Shown: in pieces, positions 10,248 through 16,506 of the stretch
How the letters are laid out: each line of letters begins with the position of its first letter
Numbering within the stretch: position 1 is the first letter of the stretch
Source: Butyrivibrio sp. XPD2006
GTDB taxonomy: Bacteria > Bacillota > Clostridia > Lachnospirales > Lachnospiraceae
Direction: 5' to 3'
Length of the DNA: 64,000 nt
NCBI RefSeq assembly: GCF_000420865.1
Contig: NZ_ATVT01000003.1
Span: forward strand, 124,001 to 188,000
The notes under the pieces: generated by a model
What the model saw: only the letters and a program-made list of their open reading frames with translations
Databases searched by the model: none
Told to the model about the DNA's origin: nothing
Translations under genes and position numbers: made by a program

Positions 10248-10950
10248 AGAAATTCTCCAGATCTTTTACAGTTTCAAGTATGTAGTCAGCCTTGGCCTGT
10301 TCCATCTCATCGCGGCTTCCGTAGCCATAGAGAATGCCTATACAGGGAAGTCCCAGCGCATGTGCTCCTTCAGCATCGTAGCATCTGTCGCCGATCATTA
10401 TTGCGTGTTGTTTTACAAGTTCTGTGGCTCTTTCCTGCAACTCGTCTTCACCGGTGAAAAGACCCTGTTCCCGGGCCAAGTCAGTAAGCTGAGAGAGTAC
10501 TTCCTGAACAACCTCGGACTTGGTGGATCGTGTGCCGTCGAGCTCACATCCCACGATGACATCAAAGTATTTGGCGATATCAAAGTGATCGAGTACCTTG
10601 TGGATCATGACCTGTGGTTTGCTGGATGCAATAGCTACGGTATAACCTTTGCCTCTAAGATCTGAGAGCAGTTCTTCCATTCCGGGATATACACTGTTCT
10701 CGAAAACTCCTTTGTCGTTGTAGTACTCTCTGAAGTACCCGATTGCCTTCCAGGCATCTTCCTCTGAAAAGCCGTATCTTTCCATAAAACTCTTATCGAG
10801 AGGAGGTCCCACAAAGAGCCGAAGCCGCTCTGTGTCTGCTTCTTCGATATTATATCGAAGTAGCGCTCTGCGAGCGGCATTCATGATTCCGGGACCGGAA
10901 TCCGTAACAGTTCCGTCCAGGTCAAATAAAAGAAATTGATATTTGTGCAT
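10240..10950 (-). CDS. HAD-family phosphatase, phosphoglycolate-phosphatase-like
   Basis: A 236-aa haloacid dehalogenase-fold hydrolase. The nucleophile motif DLDGT is at residues 10-14; a cap domain follows, then a motif II/III segment (VAIASSKPQ) and the acidic motif IV GDRCYDAEGA. The layout resembles phosphoglycolate phosphatase (Gph) and the pyrophosphatase PpaX; the substrate cannot be chosen from sequence alone. ATG 10950 is taken as the start because a GGAGGAA sequence sits directly upstream; an upstream TTG at 10974 would overlap the -35 of the divergent thiT promoter. It is the first gene of a two-gene minus-strand operon with the CPBP protease. Confidence 0.85.
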   Translation of the reverse strand: MHKYQFLLFDLDGTVTDSGPGIMNAARRALLRYNIEEADTERLRLFVGPPLDKSFMERYGFSEEDAWKAIGYFREYYNDKGVFENSVYPGMEELLSDLRGKGYTVAIASSKPQVMIHKVLDHFDIAKYFDVIVGCELDGTRSTKSEVVQEVLSQLTDLAREQGLFTGEDELQERATELVKQHAIMIGDRCYDAEGAHALGLPCIGILYGYGSRDEMEQAKADYILETVKDLENFFE

Positions 10951-10967
10951 GTTTCCTCCAAAATCTA

Positions 10968-10996
10968 TTGACAATCCAAATGCAGAATAGTTTAAT
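10968..10996 (+). promoter_or_regulatory. Sigma-A promoter of the thiT riboswitch transcript
   Basis: TTGACA (10968-10973), a 17-bp spacer and TTTAAT (10991-10996). The predicted transcription start, near 11003, is about 15 nt before the TPP aptamer. The promoter sits directly behind the start of the divergent HAD gene. Confidence 0.75.
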
Positions 10997-11017
10997 TGAT
11001 GTGAAATAAAAATAAAC

Positions 11018-11104
11018 CGCTAGGGGAGCTATGCTGAGATTGTACGTGCCACGCACGACTAACCCTTACTACCTGACCCGGATAATACCGGCGTAGGGAA
11101 GCAA
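11018..11104 (+). promoter_or_regulatory. TPP riboswitch (THI element)
   Basis: The sequence carries the conserved parts of the thiamine pyrophosphate aptamer in order: GGGGAGC at the P1/P2 side, GCTGAGAT (the pyrimidine-sensing loop), ACCTGA, GGATAATACC, and the closing GCGTAGGGAAGC. Between the halves is a variable P3-like hairpin (GTGCCACGCAC). It lies upstream of thiT, a thiamine transporter gene that TPP riboswitches commonly control; bound TPP should turn expression off. Confidence 0.96.
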
Positions 11105-11173
11105 CGATATCTCTTATTCATCAGGGTACATTATACTGTGCTTTTGTTGATTATGGAATATCAAGGTCAGGAA

Positions 11174-11213
11174 CCCTCCCATTTTAACGGTCATATAAAG
11201 GGAGGATTTTTTT
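11174..11213 (+). terminator. thiT leader hairpin: intrinsic terminator containing the Shine-Dalgarno
   Basis: CCTCCC (11175-11180) pairs with GGGAGG (11200-11205) and is followed by a run of seven T (11207-11213) that ends at the ATG. GGGAGG is also the only ribosome-binding site of thiT. When formed, the hairpin can both terminate transcription before the start codon and hide the ribosome-binding site; it is the probable off-state of the TPP riboswitch. The competing anti-structure was not resolved by eye. Confidence 0.7.
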
Positions 11214-11915
11214 ATGAGTTTATTTCTTGAAAAGGTAGTCGAGGACGGCTACACATCTTACAACATCACAAAGGGCGGTTATATCTTTGTTGTTGTTCTT
11301 GCAGTAATTGCATTCCTTGCTATAAGCTACTTTATCAATGCAGACGGAAAGGGAAGGCTCAGCGTTAAGCAGCTCACAGTTTCAGCTCTTTGCCTTGCTC
11401 TTGCATTCGTTCTTTCAAACGTTAAGCTTTTTAAGCTTCCTATGGGCGGATCGGTAACAGTATTCAGCATGTTCTTTGTGACATATATCGGATACCTGTA
11501 CGGCCCGAGAGTAAGTCTTTCAGCTGCATTTGCTTACGGCCTTCTTCAAATGATCGTAGATCCGTATATCATCAGTGTTCCGCAGATGCTTTGCGACTAC
11601 GTACTTGCTTTCACAGCTCTTGGCGTTGCCGGATTTTTCCACAACACCAAATATGGCATGTTCAAGGGTTATGTTGCAGGAGTTCTCGGAAGATTCATAT
11701 TTGCAGTGCTTTCCGGTGTAGTATTCTTTGCGGATTATACTCCTGAGGGAATGTCACCTCTTGGATATTCAGCAGCATACAACGGAAGCTATCTTGGAGC
11801 AGAAGCGTTTCTGACTGTTGTAGTTCTTCTGATCCCGGCAGTTCGCACAGCACTCAACAGGATCAAGAATGAGGCTCTTGAGAAAAGCGTAGTAAAGCAG
11901 GCACAGACAGTATAA
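11214..11915 (+). CDS. thiT: Thiamine transporter ThiT (ECF S-component)
   Basis: A 233-aa integral membrane protein with about six helices. The segment with MGGSVTVFSMFF, the YGP turn, the MIVDPYI region, the LCDYVLAF motif and the late SGVVFFADY segment match the thiamine-specific S-component ThiT of group II ECF transporters. It binds thiamine outside the cell and would work with a shared EcfA-A'-T energising module encoded elsewhere. The upstream TPP riboswitch supports the substrate assignment independently. The N-terminal 45 residues, including an extra hydrophobic helix, make it somewhat longer than the roughly 190-aa lactococcal ThiT. A terminator follows. Confidence 0.94.
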   Translation: MSLFLEKVVEDGYTSYNITKGGYIFVVVLAVIAFLAISYFINADGKGRLSVKQLTVSALCLALAFVLSNVKLFKLPMGGSVTVFSMFFVTYIGYLYGPRVSLSAAFAYGLLQMIVDPYIISVPQMLCDYVLAFTALGVAGFFHNTKYGMFKGYVAGVLGRFIFAVLSGVVFFADYTPEGMSPLGYSAAYNGSYLGAEAFLTVVVLLIPAVRTALNRIKNEALEKSVVKQAQTV

Positions 11916-11926
11916 GATAAACGAAA

Positions 11927-11961
11927 AGCCCGGCACTTTGTCAGTGTCGGGCTATTTTTTT
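11927..11961. terminator. Terminator between convergent thiT and asnA
   Basis: An 11-bp stem, AGCCCGGCACT (11927-11937) with AGTGTCGGGCT (11943-11953), and a 5-nt loop is followed by a T-run on the + strand. An A-run precedes it, giving a shorter U-run on the minus strand. It ends thiT and probably asnA as well. Confidence 0.85.
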
Positions 11962-12970
11962 ACAGTATCTGTATTCCGTTCTTGGTAGCTTCTTCTACCA
12001 TATCTTCAGGCCAGATAGAGCACTGAACCTCTCCGATATGAGCTTTTCTGAGGAAGAACATGCAGATTCTTGACTGACCGATTCCGCCTCCGATTGTATA
12101 TGGCAGTTCCTTGTTGAGAATAGCCTTCTGGAAAGGAAGCTCGGCTCTCTCAGTGCATCCTGCCTTCTCAAGCTGGGCCTTAAGTGATTCCTCATCAACC
12201 CTGATTCCCATACTTGAAAGCTCAAGTGCGATGTCAAGAACAGGGTAGTATACGATGATATCGGCATTGAGTTCCCAATCGTCGTAGTCGGGAGCTCTTC
12301 CGTCATGCTTATCGCCTGAAGCGAGCTCGTCACCGATCTGCATTATGCAGACAGCACCCTTAGCCTTGGAAATGAAGTATTCACGCTCCTTGGGAGTATT
12401 GTCGGGGAACATATCCTCAAGCTCCTGGGTTGTGATAAAGAAGATCTCCTCAGGCAGAATCTCTTCGATATAATCGTACTGAATGGACAGGAATTTCTCG
12501 GTTTTTCTGAGAACCTTGTATACGTTTCTTACGGTTTCCTTGAGGAAATCGATATTTCTGTCCTCTTTATTTATAACCTTTTCCCAGTCCCACTGATCCA
12601 CGAAGATTGAGTGGATATTATCAGGAATCTCATCTCGTCTTACGGCGTTCATATCTGTGTAAAGGCCCTCGCCTACGTTAAATCCGTATTTCTTAAGGGC
12701 ATATCTCTTCCACTTTGCAAGAGAGTGTACGATTTCAGCCGGACGCTCGTTTTCATTGAGAATGTCAAAAGCTACAGGACGCTCAACACCGTTGAGGTTA
12801 TCATTAAGTCCTGACTCGGGAGTTACAAACAAGGGAGCGGTTACACGCAGAAGATTGAGCCTTGTTGCAAGCATCCCCTGGAAAAAGTCTTTGACGGTCT
12901 TGATTCCAACCTGTGTGTCGTGAAGATCAAGAGCTGATTTGTAGTTCTTTGGGATCTTAAGGTTTTCCAT
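11960..12970 (-). CDS. asnA: Aspartate-ammonia ligase (asparagine synthetase A)
   Basis: A 336-aa class II aminoacyl-tRNA-synthetase-like enzyme that makes asparagine from aspartate, ammonia and ATP. The N-terminal VKDFFQGMLATRLNLLRVTAP stretch, the GLNDNLNG motif, the DQWDWEK motif and the C-terminal GGGIGQSRICMFFL motif are all characteristic of AsnA. Length equals the family norm (about 330-340 aa). A GAGGAA ribosome-binding site precedes the ATG. It is a single-gene transcript facing thiT. Confidence 0.96.
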   Translation of the reverse strand: MENLKIPKNYKSALDLHDTQVGIKTVKDFFQGMLATRLNLLRVTAPLFVTPESGLNDNLNGVERPVAFDILNENERPAEIVHSLAKWKRYALKKYGFNVGEGLYTDMNAVRRDEIPDNIHSIFVDQWDWEKVINKEDRNIDFLKETVRNVYKVLRKTEKFLSIQYDYIEEILPEEIFFITTQELEDMFPDNTPKEREYFISKAKGAVCIMQIGDELASGDKHDGRAPDYDDWELNADIIVYYPVLDIALELSSMGIRVDEESLKAQLEKAGCTERAELPFQKAILNKELPYTIGGGIGQSRICMFFLRKAHIGEVQCSIWPEDMVEEATKNGIQIL

Positions 12971-13007
12971 CTTATTATTCCTCTTTATATTTTAATTTCT
13001 TCCTACA

Positions 13008-13036
13008 ATTTAATAACTTTTAGCGCAATATTGCAA
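13008..13036 (-). promoter_or_regulatory. Promoter of asnA
   Basis: On the minus strand, TTGCAA (13036-13031), a 17-bp spacer and TTAAAT (13013-13008) place transcription start about 30 nt before the asnA ATG. Confidence 0.5.
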
Positions 13037-13089
13037 GAAAAAATTGTTTTCTTCTATCAGTTAGGGAGGGGGGATTCAAATGATATATA

Positions 13090-13107
13090 TTGACATAAAA
13101 ATGTCAA
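13090..13107. promoter_or_regulatory. 18-bp perfect palindrome between asnA and the Crh-like gene
   Basis: TTGACAT-AAAA-ATGTCAA has two perfect 7-bp arms. It is an operator-like sequence in the 281-bp divergent region between asnA and the Crh-like gene. Both arms also resemble a -35 element, so either divergent gene could be controlled. No regulator is identified. Confidence 0.45.
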
Positions 13108-13151
13108 ACAATTTTTTCAAAAACAATTCACAGATTCGTCACAGACTCCTA

Positions 13152-13180
13152 TTTACAAACCGTTTGAAAAAATTTATCAT
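13152..13180 (+). promoter_or_regulatory. Promoter of the Crh-like gene
   Basis: TTTACA (13152-13157), 17 bp and TATCAT (13175-13180). Predicted start near 13187, giving a leader of about 65 nt. Confidence 0.5.
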
Positions 13181-13196
13181 ATGTGAAAGTTCGAAA

Positions 13197-13212
13197 GCGA
13201 AAACGATTTCGC
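13197..13212. promoter_or_regulatory. cre-like/LacI-type operator candidate
   Basis: GCGAAA-ACGA-TTTCGC has perfect 6-bp arms around a central CG. It resembles the catabolite-responsive element in the inner positions (G2, A5, C7, G8, C13 of TGNNANCGNNNNCA), but the outer T/A are C/G. It lies roughly 10-25 nt downstream of the predicted start, a road-block position. Confidence 0.45.
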
Positions 13213-13251
13213 AACTGATTTTTTGTTTTATGGTAGTAAGGAGTGATTATT

Positions 13252-13485
13252 ATGTTAGGAGAAATGATTAAAAAGCACATCATGCTTAAACCTGCTCAGG
13301 TCAAGGATTTTGTAGATGCTGCAACAAAGTGTGATTTCGATGTAGACATTTACTACAACAGATATGTTGTTGATGCGAAGTCAATCCTTGGTGTTTTTGG
13401 TCTTGATCTTACACAGCCTCTTACAGTAGAGTACAGAGGATACAACAAGAATTTCGAGACATTTCTTAACGCAATGGCAGTTTGA
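13252..13485 (+). CDS. Crh-like HPr paralogue lacking the catalytic histidine
   Basis: A 77-aa HPr-fold protein. In HPr the phosphotransfer motif is LHARPA with His15; the aligned segment here reads IMLKPA, so Met11 replaces the histidine and it cannot relay phosphate in the PTS. In contrast the regulatory serine segment is preserved as DAKSILGV (Ser44, aligned with HPr Ser46), the site phosphorylated by HPr kinase. This combination is the definition of Crh, the CcpA corepressor of Bacillus. Start: ATG 13252 with AAGGAG eight bases upstream; the in-frame GTG 13243 overlaps that site. A Crh-like regulatory role is inference; some Clostridia carry HPr-like proteins of unknown role. Confidence 0.72.
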   Translation: MLGEMIKKHIMLKPAQVKDFVDAATKCDFDVDIYYNRYVVDAKSILGVFGLDLTQPLTVEYRGYNKNFETFLNAMAV

Positions 13486-13520
13486 TAATTGATGCTTAGT
13501 TAAATAGGAAAATAGGAGGA

Positions 13521-13568
13521 GGCTCTCTATGGTATAATCTTTGAGTGAATACCGTAGGGAGCTTTTTT
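13521..13568 (+). terminator. Terminator hairpin overlapping the helicase ribosome-binding site
   Basis: A 15-position stem, 13521-13535 with 13549-13563, allows G-U pairs and one weak terminal pair and is followed by six T (13563-13568). The 3' arm contains AGGGAG, the ribosome-binding site of the downstream gene at 13569, and the T-run is its spacer. A TATAAT (13533-13538) lies at the top of the 5' arm and loop. Confidence 0.72.
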
Positions 13569-16064
13569 ATGGATATAAGAGTATCAGTCAGAGGGCTTGT
13601 GGAGTTTATCTTAAGGTCCGGAGACATAGACAACAGAATACACCAGGCAAGTCCCGATGCCATGCAGGAAGGCGGCAGGATACACCGTATGATCCAGAAG
13701 AGTATGGGGCCTGACTACCACGCCGAGGTATCTCTTTCTTATGAAAAGAGTTTTGATAAGTATAACCTTATCATTGAAGGCCGCGCAGACGGAATACTGG
13801 ACAGATATATGGATGAGCCTCTCAGCAGCCTGGAAATCGGCCAGAGCTCTTTTCTCCCTACTGAGCGCTATGCGCCGATGATCGATGAGATTAAAGGAAC
13901 TTACAGAGAACTGGCCAAGATGAAAGAACCTGTACCTGTGCATCTTGCGCAGGCCAAGTGCTATGCAGCCATGTATCTCTATGAACGCCAATACCCGGAA
14001 ATCGATGTGCGGATGACTTACTGCAACATGGATACTGAAGAGAAGAAGTTCTTTGACTCTACGTTTACTTACTCAGAGATAACCGGGTGGTTTGAAGATC
14101 TTATAGAGAAATACAAAAAGTGGGCAGATTTTGAGTGCGATTGGGCTCTTGAGAGGACCTTATCAATAAAGTCAGTGAATTTCCCATTTGCCTACAGAGA
14201 TGGTCAGAAAGACCTCGCAGCCGCTGTCTACAGGACAATAGTCCATAAGAAGAAGCTGTTCCTGGAAGCTCCTACAGGTACAGGTAAGACGATATCCACT
14301 GTGTTTCCTACTGTTAAGGCCATGGGAGAGGGCAAGGTGTCCAAGATCTTTTACCTTACTGCCAAGACCATAACCAGGACTGTGGCAGAGGAGGCCTTTG
14401 GAATCATGCGTTCTGCGCAGAACCTGAGGTTTAAGACTGTTACCATAACAGCCAGGGACAAGATCTGCTTTGTTGATGAGGCAACGAGAAACTGTAATCC
14501 GGTGGCCTGTCCCTATGCTAAGGGACATTATGACCGCATCAACGATGCCATATTCGATATGCTTACCCATGAAGACAATTTTGACAGGGATACCATTGTA
14601 AGCTACGCCAGGAAGCATGAGGTATGTCCTTTTGAGATGTCGCTTGATATGAGCCTTTGGAGTGATGGTGTGATCTGCGACTACAACTATGTCTTTGATC
14701 CTTTTGTATATCTGAGACGTTTTTTTGCCGATGGCATAAGGCATGACTACGTCTTTCTGGTTGATGAGACCCATAATCTCCTTGAGAGGGGCAGAGAGAT
14801 GTACAGTGCTGTCCTCAGGAAAGAGAGCTTTTTAGATCTCAAGAGAACTATAAAAGACTTTCATCCCCGCATAGTCACAGCTCTTGGCAAGTGCAACAAT
14901 GCGCTTCTTGAGCTTAAGAGAGAGTGCGATGAGATGGTGGTCTATAACTCTATTGAGAGATTTATCCAGCCTCTGGACAGGCTCTCCGCAATCATAAGCG
15001 AGTACCTTGAAGACCACTCCGAAGGACCTTTCAGGGATGAGATACTCCAGTTCTATTTTGAAATATCAAGATTTTTGACAATATATGACCTTTTGGATGA
15101 TCACTATGTGATGTACGGAGAATATGCCGAGGACGGCAGCTTCCTGCTCAGACTTGCGTGTGTAGACCCATCCAGAAACCTTTCGGCCTGCATGAGCAGG
15201 GGAGTATCTTCAATACTCTTCTCTGCAACGCTGCTTCCGATTCAATACTATAAGAGCCTATTGGGAGGAGATGACAAGGATTTTGAGATTTATGCCAAAT
15301 CTATATTCGATCCTGCCAGACTGGGGATATTTATAGGCTCCGATGTGACAAGCAGATATTCCAGGAGAAATGACGATATGTATTATAAAGTTGCGCATTA
15401 CATACATAGTGTTGTGAGCGCAAGAAGCGGTAATTATCTTATTTTCTTCCCGTCACACCAGTTCCTTGAGGAAGTCAGCAGCGTTTATGAGGATAATTTC
15501 TATGATCCCGATACAACGGAGATCCTTGTGCAAAAGAGCTATATGACCGAGGAAGCCAGAGAGGATTTCCTTGGCAGGTTTTCTGAGGGCAATAATCTTG
15601 ATCTTTCGCAGATCATCCATATGGACATGGAGGTTGTTGAGGACAAGAATGTTCTCGGTTTTTGTGTCATGGGCGGAATCTTCAGTGAGGGAATCGACCT
15701 TAAGTATGACAGCCTTATAGGTGTTATAGTTGTTGGGACCGGTATTCCCATGGTGTGCAATGAAAGAGAAGTAATAAGGAATTATTTTGAAAAAAGAGGT
15801 CTTGACGGCTTTGACTACGCATACAAATATCCGGGGATGAATAAGGTACTTCAGGCAGCAGGAAGAGTAATCAGAACCAGTGAGGATATTGGTGTGGTTG
15901 CCCTTCTTGATGACAGGTTTTTACAGGCTACTTACAGGGCATTGTTCCCAAGAGAATGGAGGGGGTATAAAACAGTATTGTCCGATTCGGTCAATAATGA
16001 GATATCCCGCTTCTGGAGCGGCTTTAATGACGATTTAGAGGGCCAAAACAGAGAAAAATCATAA
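13569..16064 (+). CDS. PD-(D/E)XK nuclease - Rad3/DinG-type helicase fusion
   Basis: An 831-aa protein. Residues about 20-170 have the marks of a Cas4/RecB-like PD-(D/E)XK nuclease: RIHRMI, GRADGI (D74), DEIKG (E107, K109) and QAKCY (Q128, Y132). A superfamily 2 Rad3/XPD/DinG helicase follows: Walker A APTGTGKT (234-241), DETH box (399-402), and late motifs including GIFSEGIDL and QAAGRVIR. Four cysteines between motifs I and II (C300, C309, C314, C353) fit the iron-sulfur cluster of XPD-family 5'-3' helicases. Functionally it should unwind and cut DNA, recalling eukaryotic DNA2 in parts list though not in helicase family. ATG 13569 is chosen because of the AGGGAG site; an upstream GTG lies inside the hairpin. 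Confidence 0.85.
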   Translation: MDIRVSVRGLVEFILRSGDIDNRIHQASPDAMQEGGRIHRMIQKSMGPDYHAEVSLSYEKSFDKYNLIIEGRADGILDRYMDEPLSSLEIGQSSFLPTERYAPMIDEIKGTYRELAKMKEPVPVHLAQAKCYAAMYLYERQYPEIDVRMTYCNMDTEEKKFFDSTFTYSEITGWFEDLIEKYKKWADFECDWALERTLSIKSVNFPFAYRDGQKDLAAAVYRTIVHKKKLFLEAPTGTGKTISTVFPTVKAMGEGKVSKIFYLTAKTITRTVAEEAFGIMRSAQNLRFKTVTITARDKICFVDEATRNCNPVACPYAKGHYDRINDAIFDMLTHEDNFDRDTIVSYARKHEVCPFEMSLDMSLWSDGVICDYNYVFDPFVYLRRFFADGIRHDYVFLVDETHNLLERGREMYSAVLRKESFLDLKRTIKDFHPRIVTALGKCNNALLELKRECDEMVVYNSIERFIQPLDRLSAIISEYLEDHSEGPFRDEILQFYFEISRFLTIYDLLDDHYVMYGEYAEDGSFLLRLACVDPSRNLSACMSRGVSSILFSATLLPIQYYKSLLGGDDKDFEIYAKSIFDPARLGIFIGSDVTSRYSRRNDDMYYKVAHYIHSVVSARSGNYLIFFPSHQFLEEVSSVYEDNFYDPDTTEILVQKSYMTEEAREDFLGRFSEGNNLDLSQIIHMDMEVVEDKNVLGFCVMGGIFSEGIDLKYDSLIGVIVVGTGIPMVCNEREVIRNYFEKRGLDGFDYAYKYPGMNKVLQAAGRVIRTSEDIGVVALLDDRFLQATYRALFPREWRGYKTVLSDSVNNEISRFWSGFNDDLEGQNREKS

Positions 16065-16133
16065 AAAATCGCGAAAAAGGTTTACATAAAATTGCTTTCA
16101 ATAAACTTATGTAAACTTAAAAACGAAGCAAAT

Positions 16134-16142
16134 TGTGCATAA
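16134..16142 (-). promoter_or_regulatory. DnaA-box-like site 1
   Basis: TGTGCATAA; its reverse complement TTATGCACA fits the relaxed DnaA box TTATNCACA. Confidence 0.45.
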
Positions 16143-16195
16143 TCAATACAAAAAACATCGAATTATCAGATAAATGATACAAAAGACATAGGAAA

Positions 16196-16211
16196 ATGAC
16201 ACGGGTGTCAT
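16196..16211. promoter_or_regulatory. TGACAC palindrome
   Basis: ATGACAC-GG-GTGTCAT has 7-bp perfect arms and abuts DnaA-like site 2. A related but weaker site, TGACACCGACGTCA, lies at 16373-16386. It is probably an operator pair for an unidentified regulator. Confidence 0.4.
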
Positions 16212-16219
16212 GTGGATAA
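16211..16219 (-). promoter_or_regulatory. DnaA-box-like site 2 (perfect consensus)
   Basis: TGTGGATAA is the exact reverse complement of TTATCCACA. The repeated TGTGGA 12 bp further on resembles tandem DnaA boxes. Confidence 0.5.
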
Positions 16220-16431
16220 CTCTGTGGAAATTGGGGATTATTCGAAAAACTGTTTTCAAAATACCGCATAAATAGGCATTCTAAATCGGCTGATAAAAAA
16301 CCGGGAAGTAAGGGTGGAAAAACCTCATATGACTAGAATGGTCAATATATTTATGTAAACCAAGAAAATTAGTGACACCGACGTCATAAAAATGCTTGAA
16401 ACCCAGTATCCATCTGTGTTTTGCCAATGTT

Positions 16432-16470
16432 AACAACATTCTTGATAGTGCCACGATGTTGTTGTAAAAT
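16432..16470 (+). promoter_or_regulatory. Promoter with overlapping inverted repeat, TPR-GGDEF gene
   Basis: TTGATA (16442-16447), 17 bp and TAAAAT (16465-16470). A perfect 8-bp inverted repeat, AACAACAT (16432-16439) and ATGTTGTT (16456-16463), brackets the -35 and abuts the -10, as expected for a repressor operator. Confidence 0.6.
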
Positions 16471-16506
16471 AAATTCTAATATTGTTGAAAGAGGGGAGGA
16501 GCTTAT

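Larger units (their letters stand above)
16065..16506. other. 442-bp gene-free AT-rich region with DnaA-like boxes and repeats
   Basis: No convincing coding sequence. It contains TGTGGATAA (16211-16219), which is the reverse complement of the consensus DnaA box; TGTGCATAA (16134-16142), which fits TTATNCACA; and a partial match TGTGGAAAT (16223). It also has three copies of the decamer TTATGTAAAC (16080-16089 inverted, 16107-16116, 16351-16360), the first two forming an inverted repeat, and two TGAC-type palindromes. It ends in a promoter for the TPR-GGDEF gene. Confidence 0.6.

Noticed and set aside
9834..10665. Plus-strand ORFs antisense to the CPBP and HAD genes
   Set aside because: They show no family features, whereas the minus-strand frames carry clear CPBP and HAD motifs.
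13080..13271. 63-codon ORF with a strong GGGAGGGGGG ribosome-binding site
   Set aside because: Its composition is atypical (rich in Phe, Asn, Ile, Lys), it overlaps the promoter and start of the Crh-like gene, and it contains the operator palindromes. Only the ribosome-binding site argues for it.
16065..16506. Chromosomal replication origin
   Set aside because: There are DnaA-like boxes, but no dnaA, dnaN or rep gene, and the genes on both sides run in the same direction, so a bidirectional oriC is not supported.
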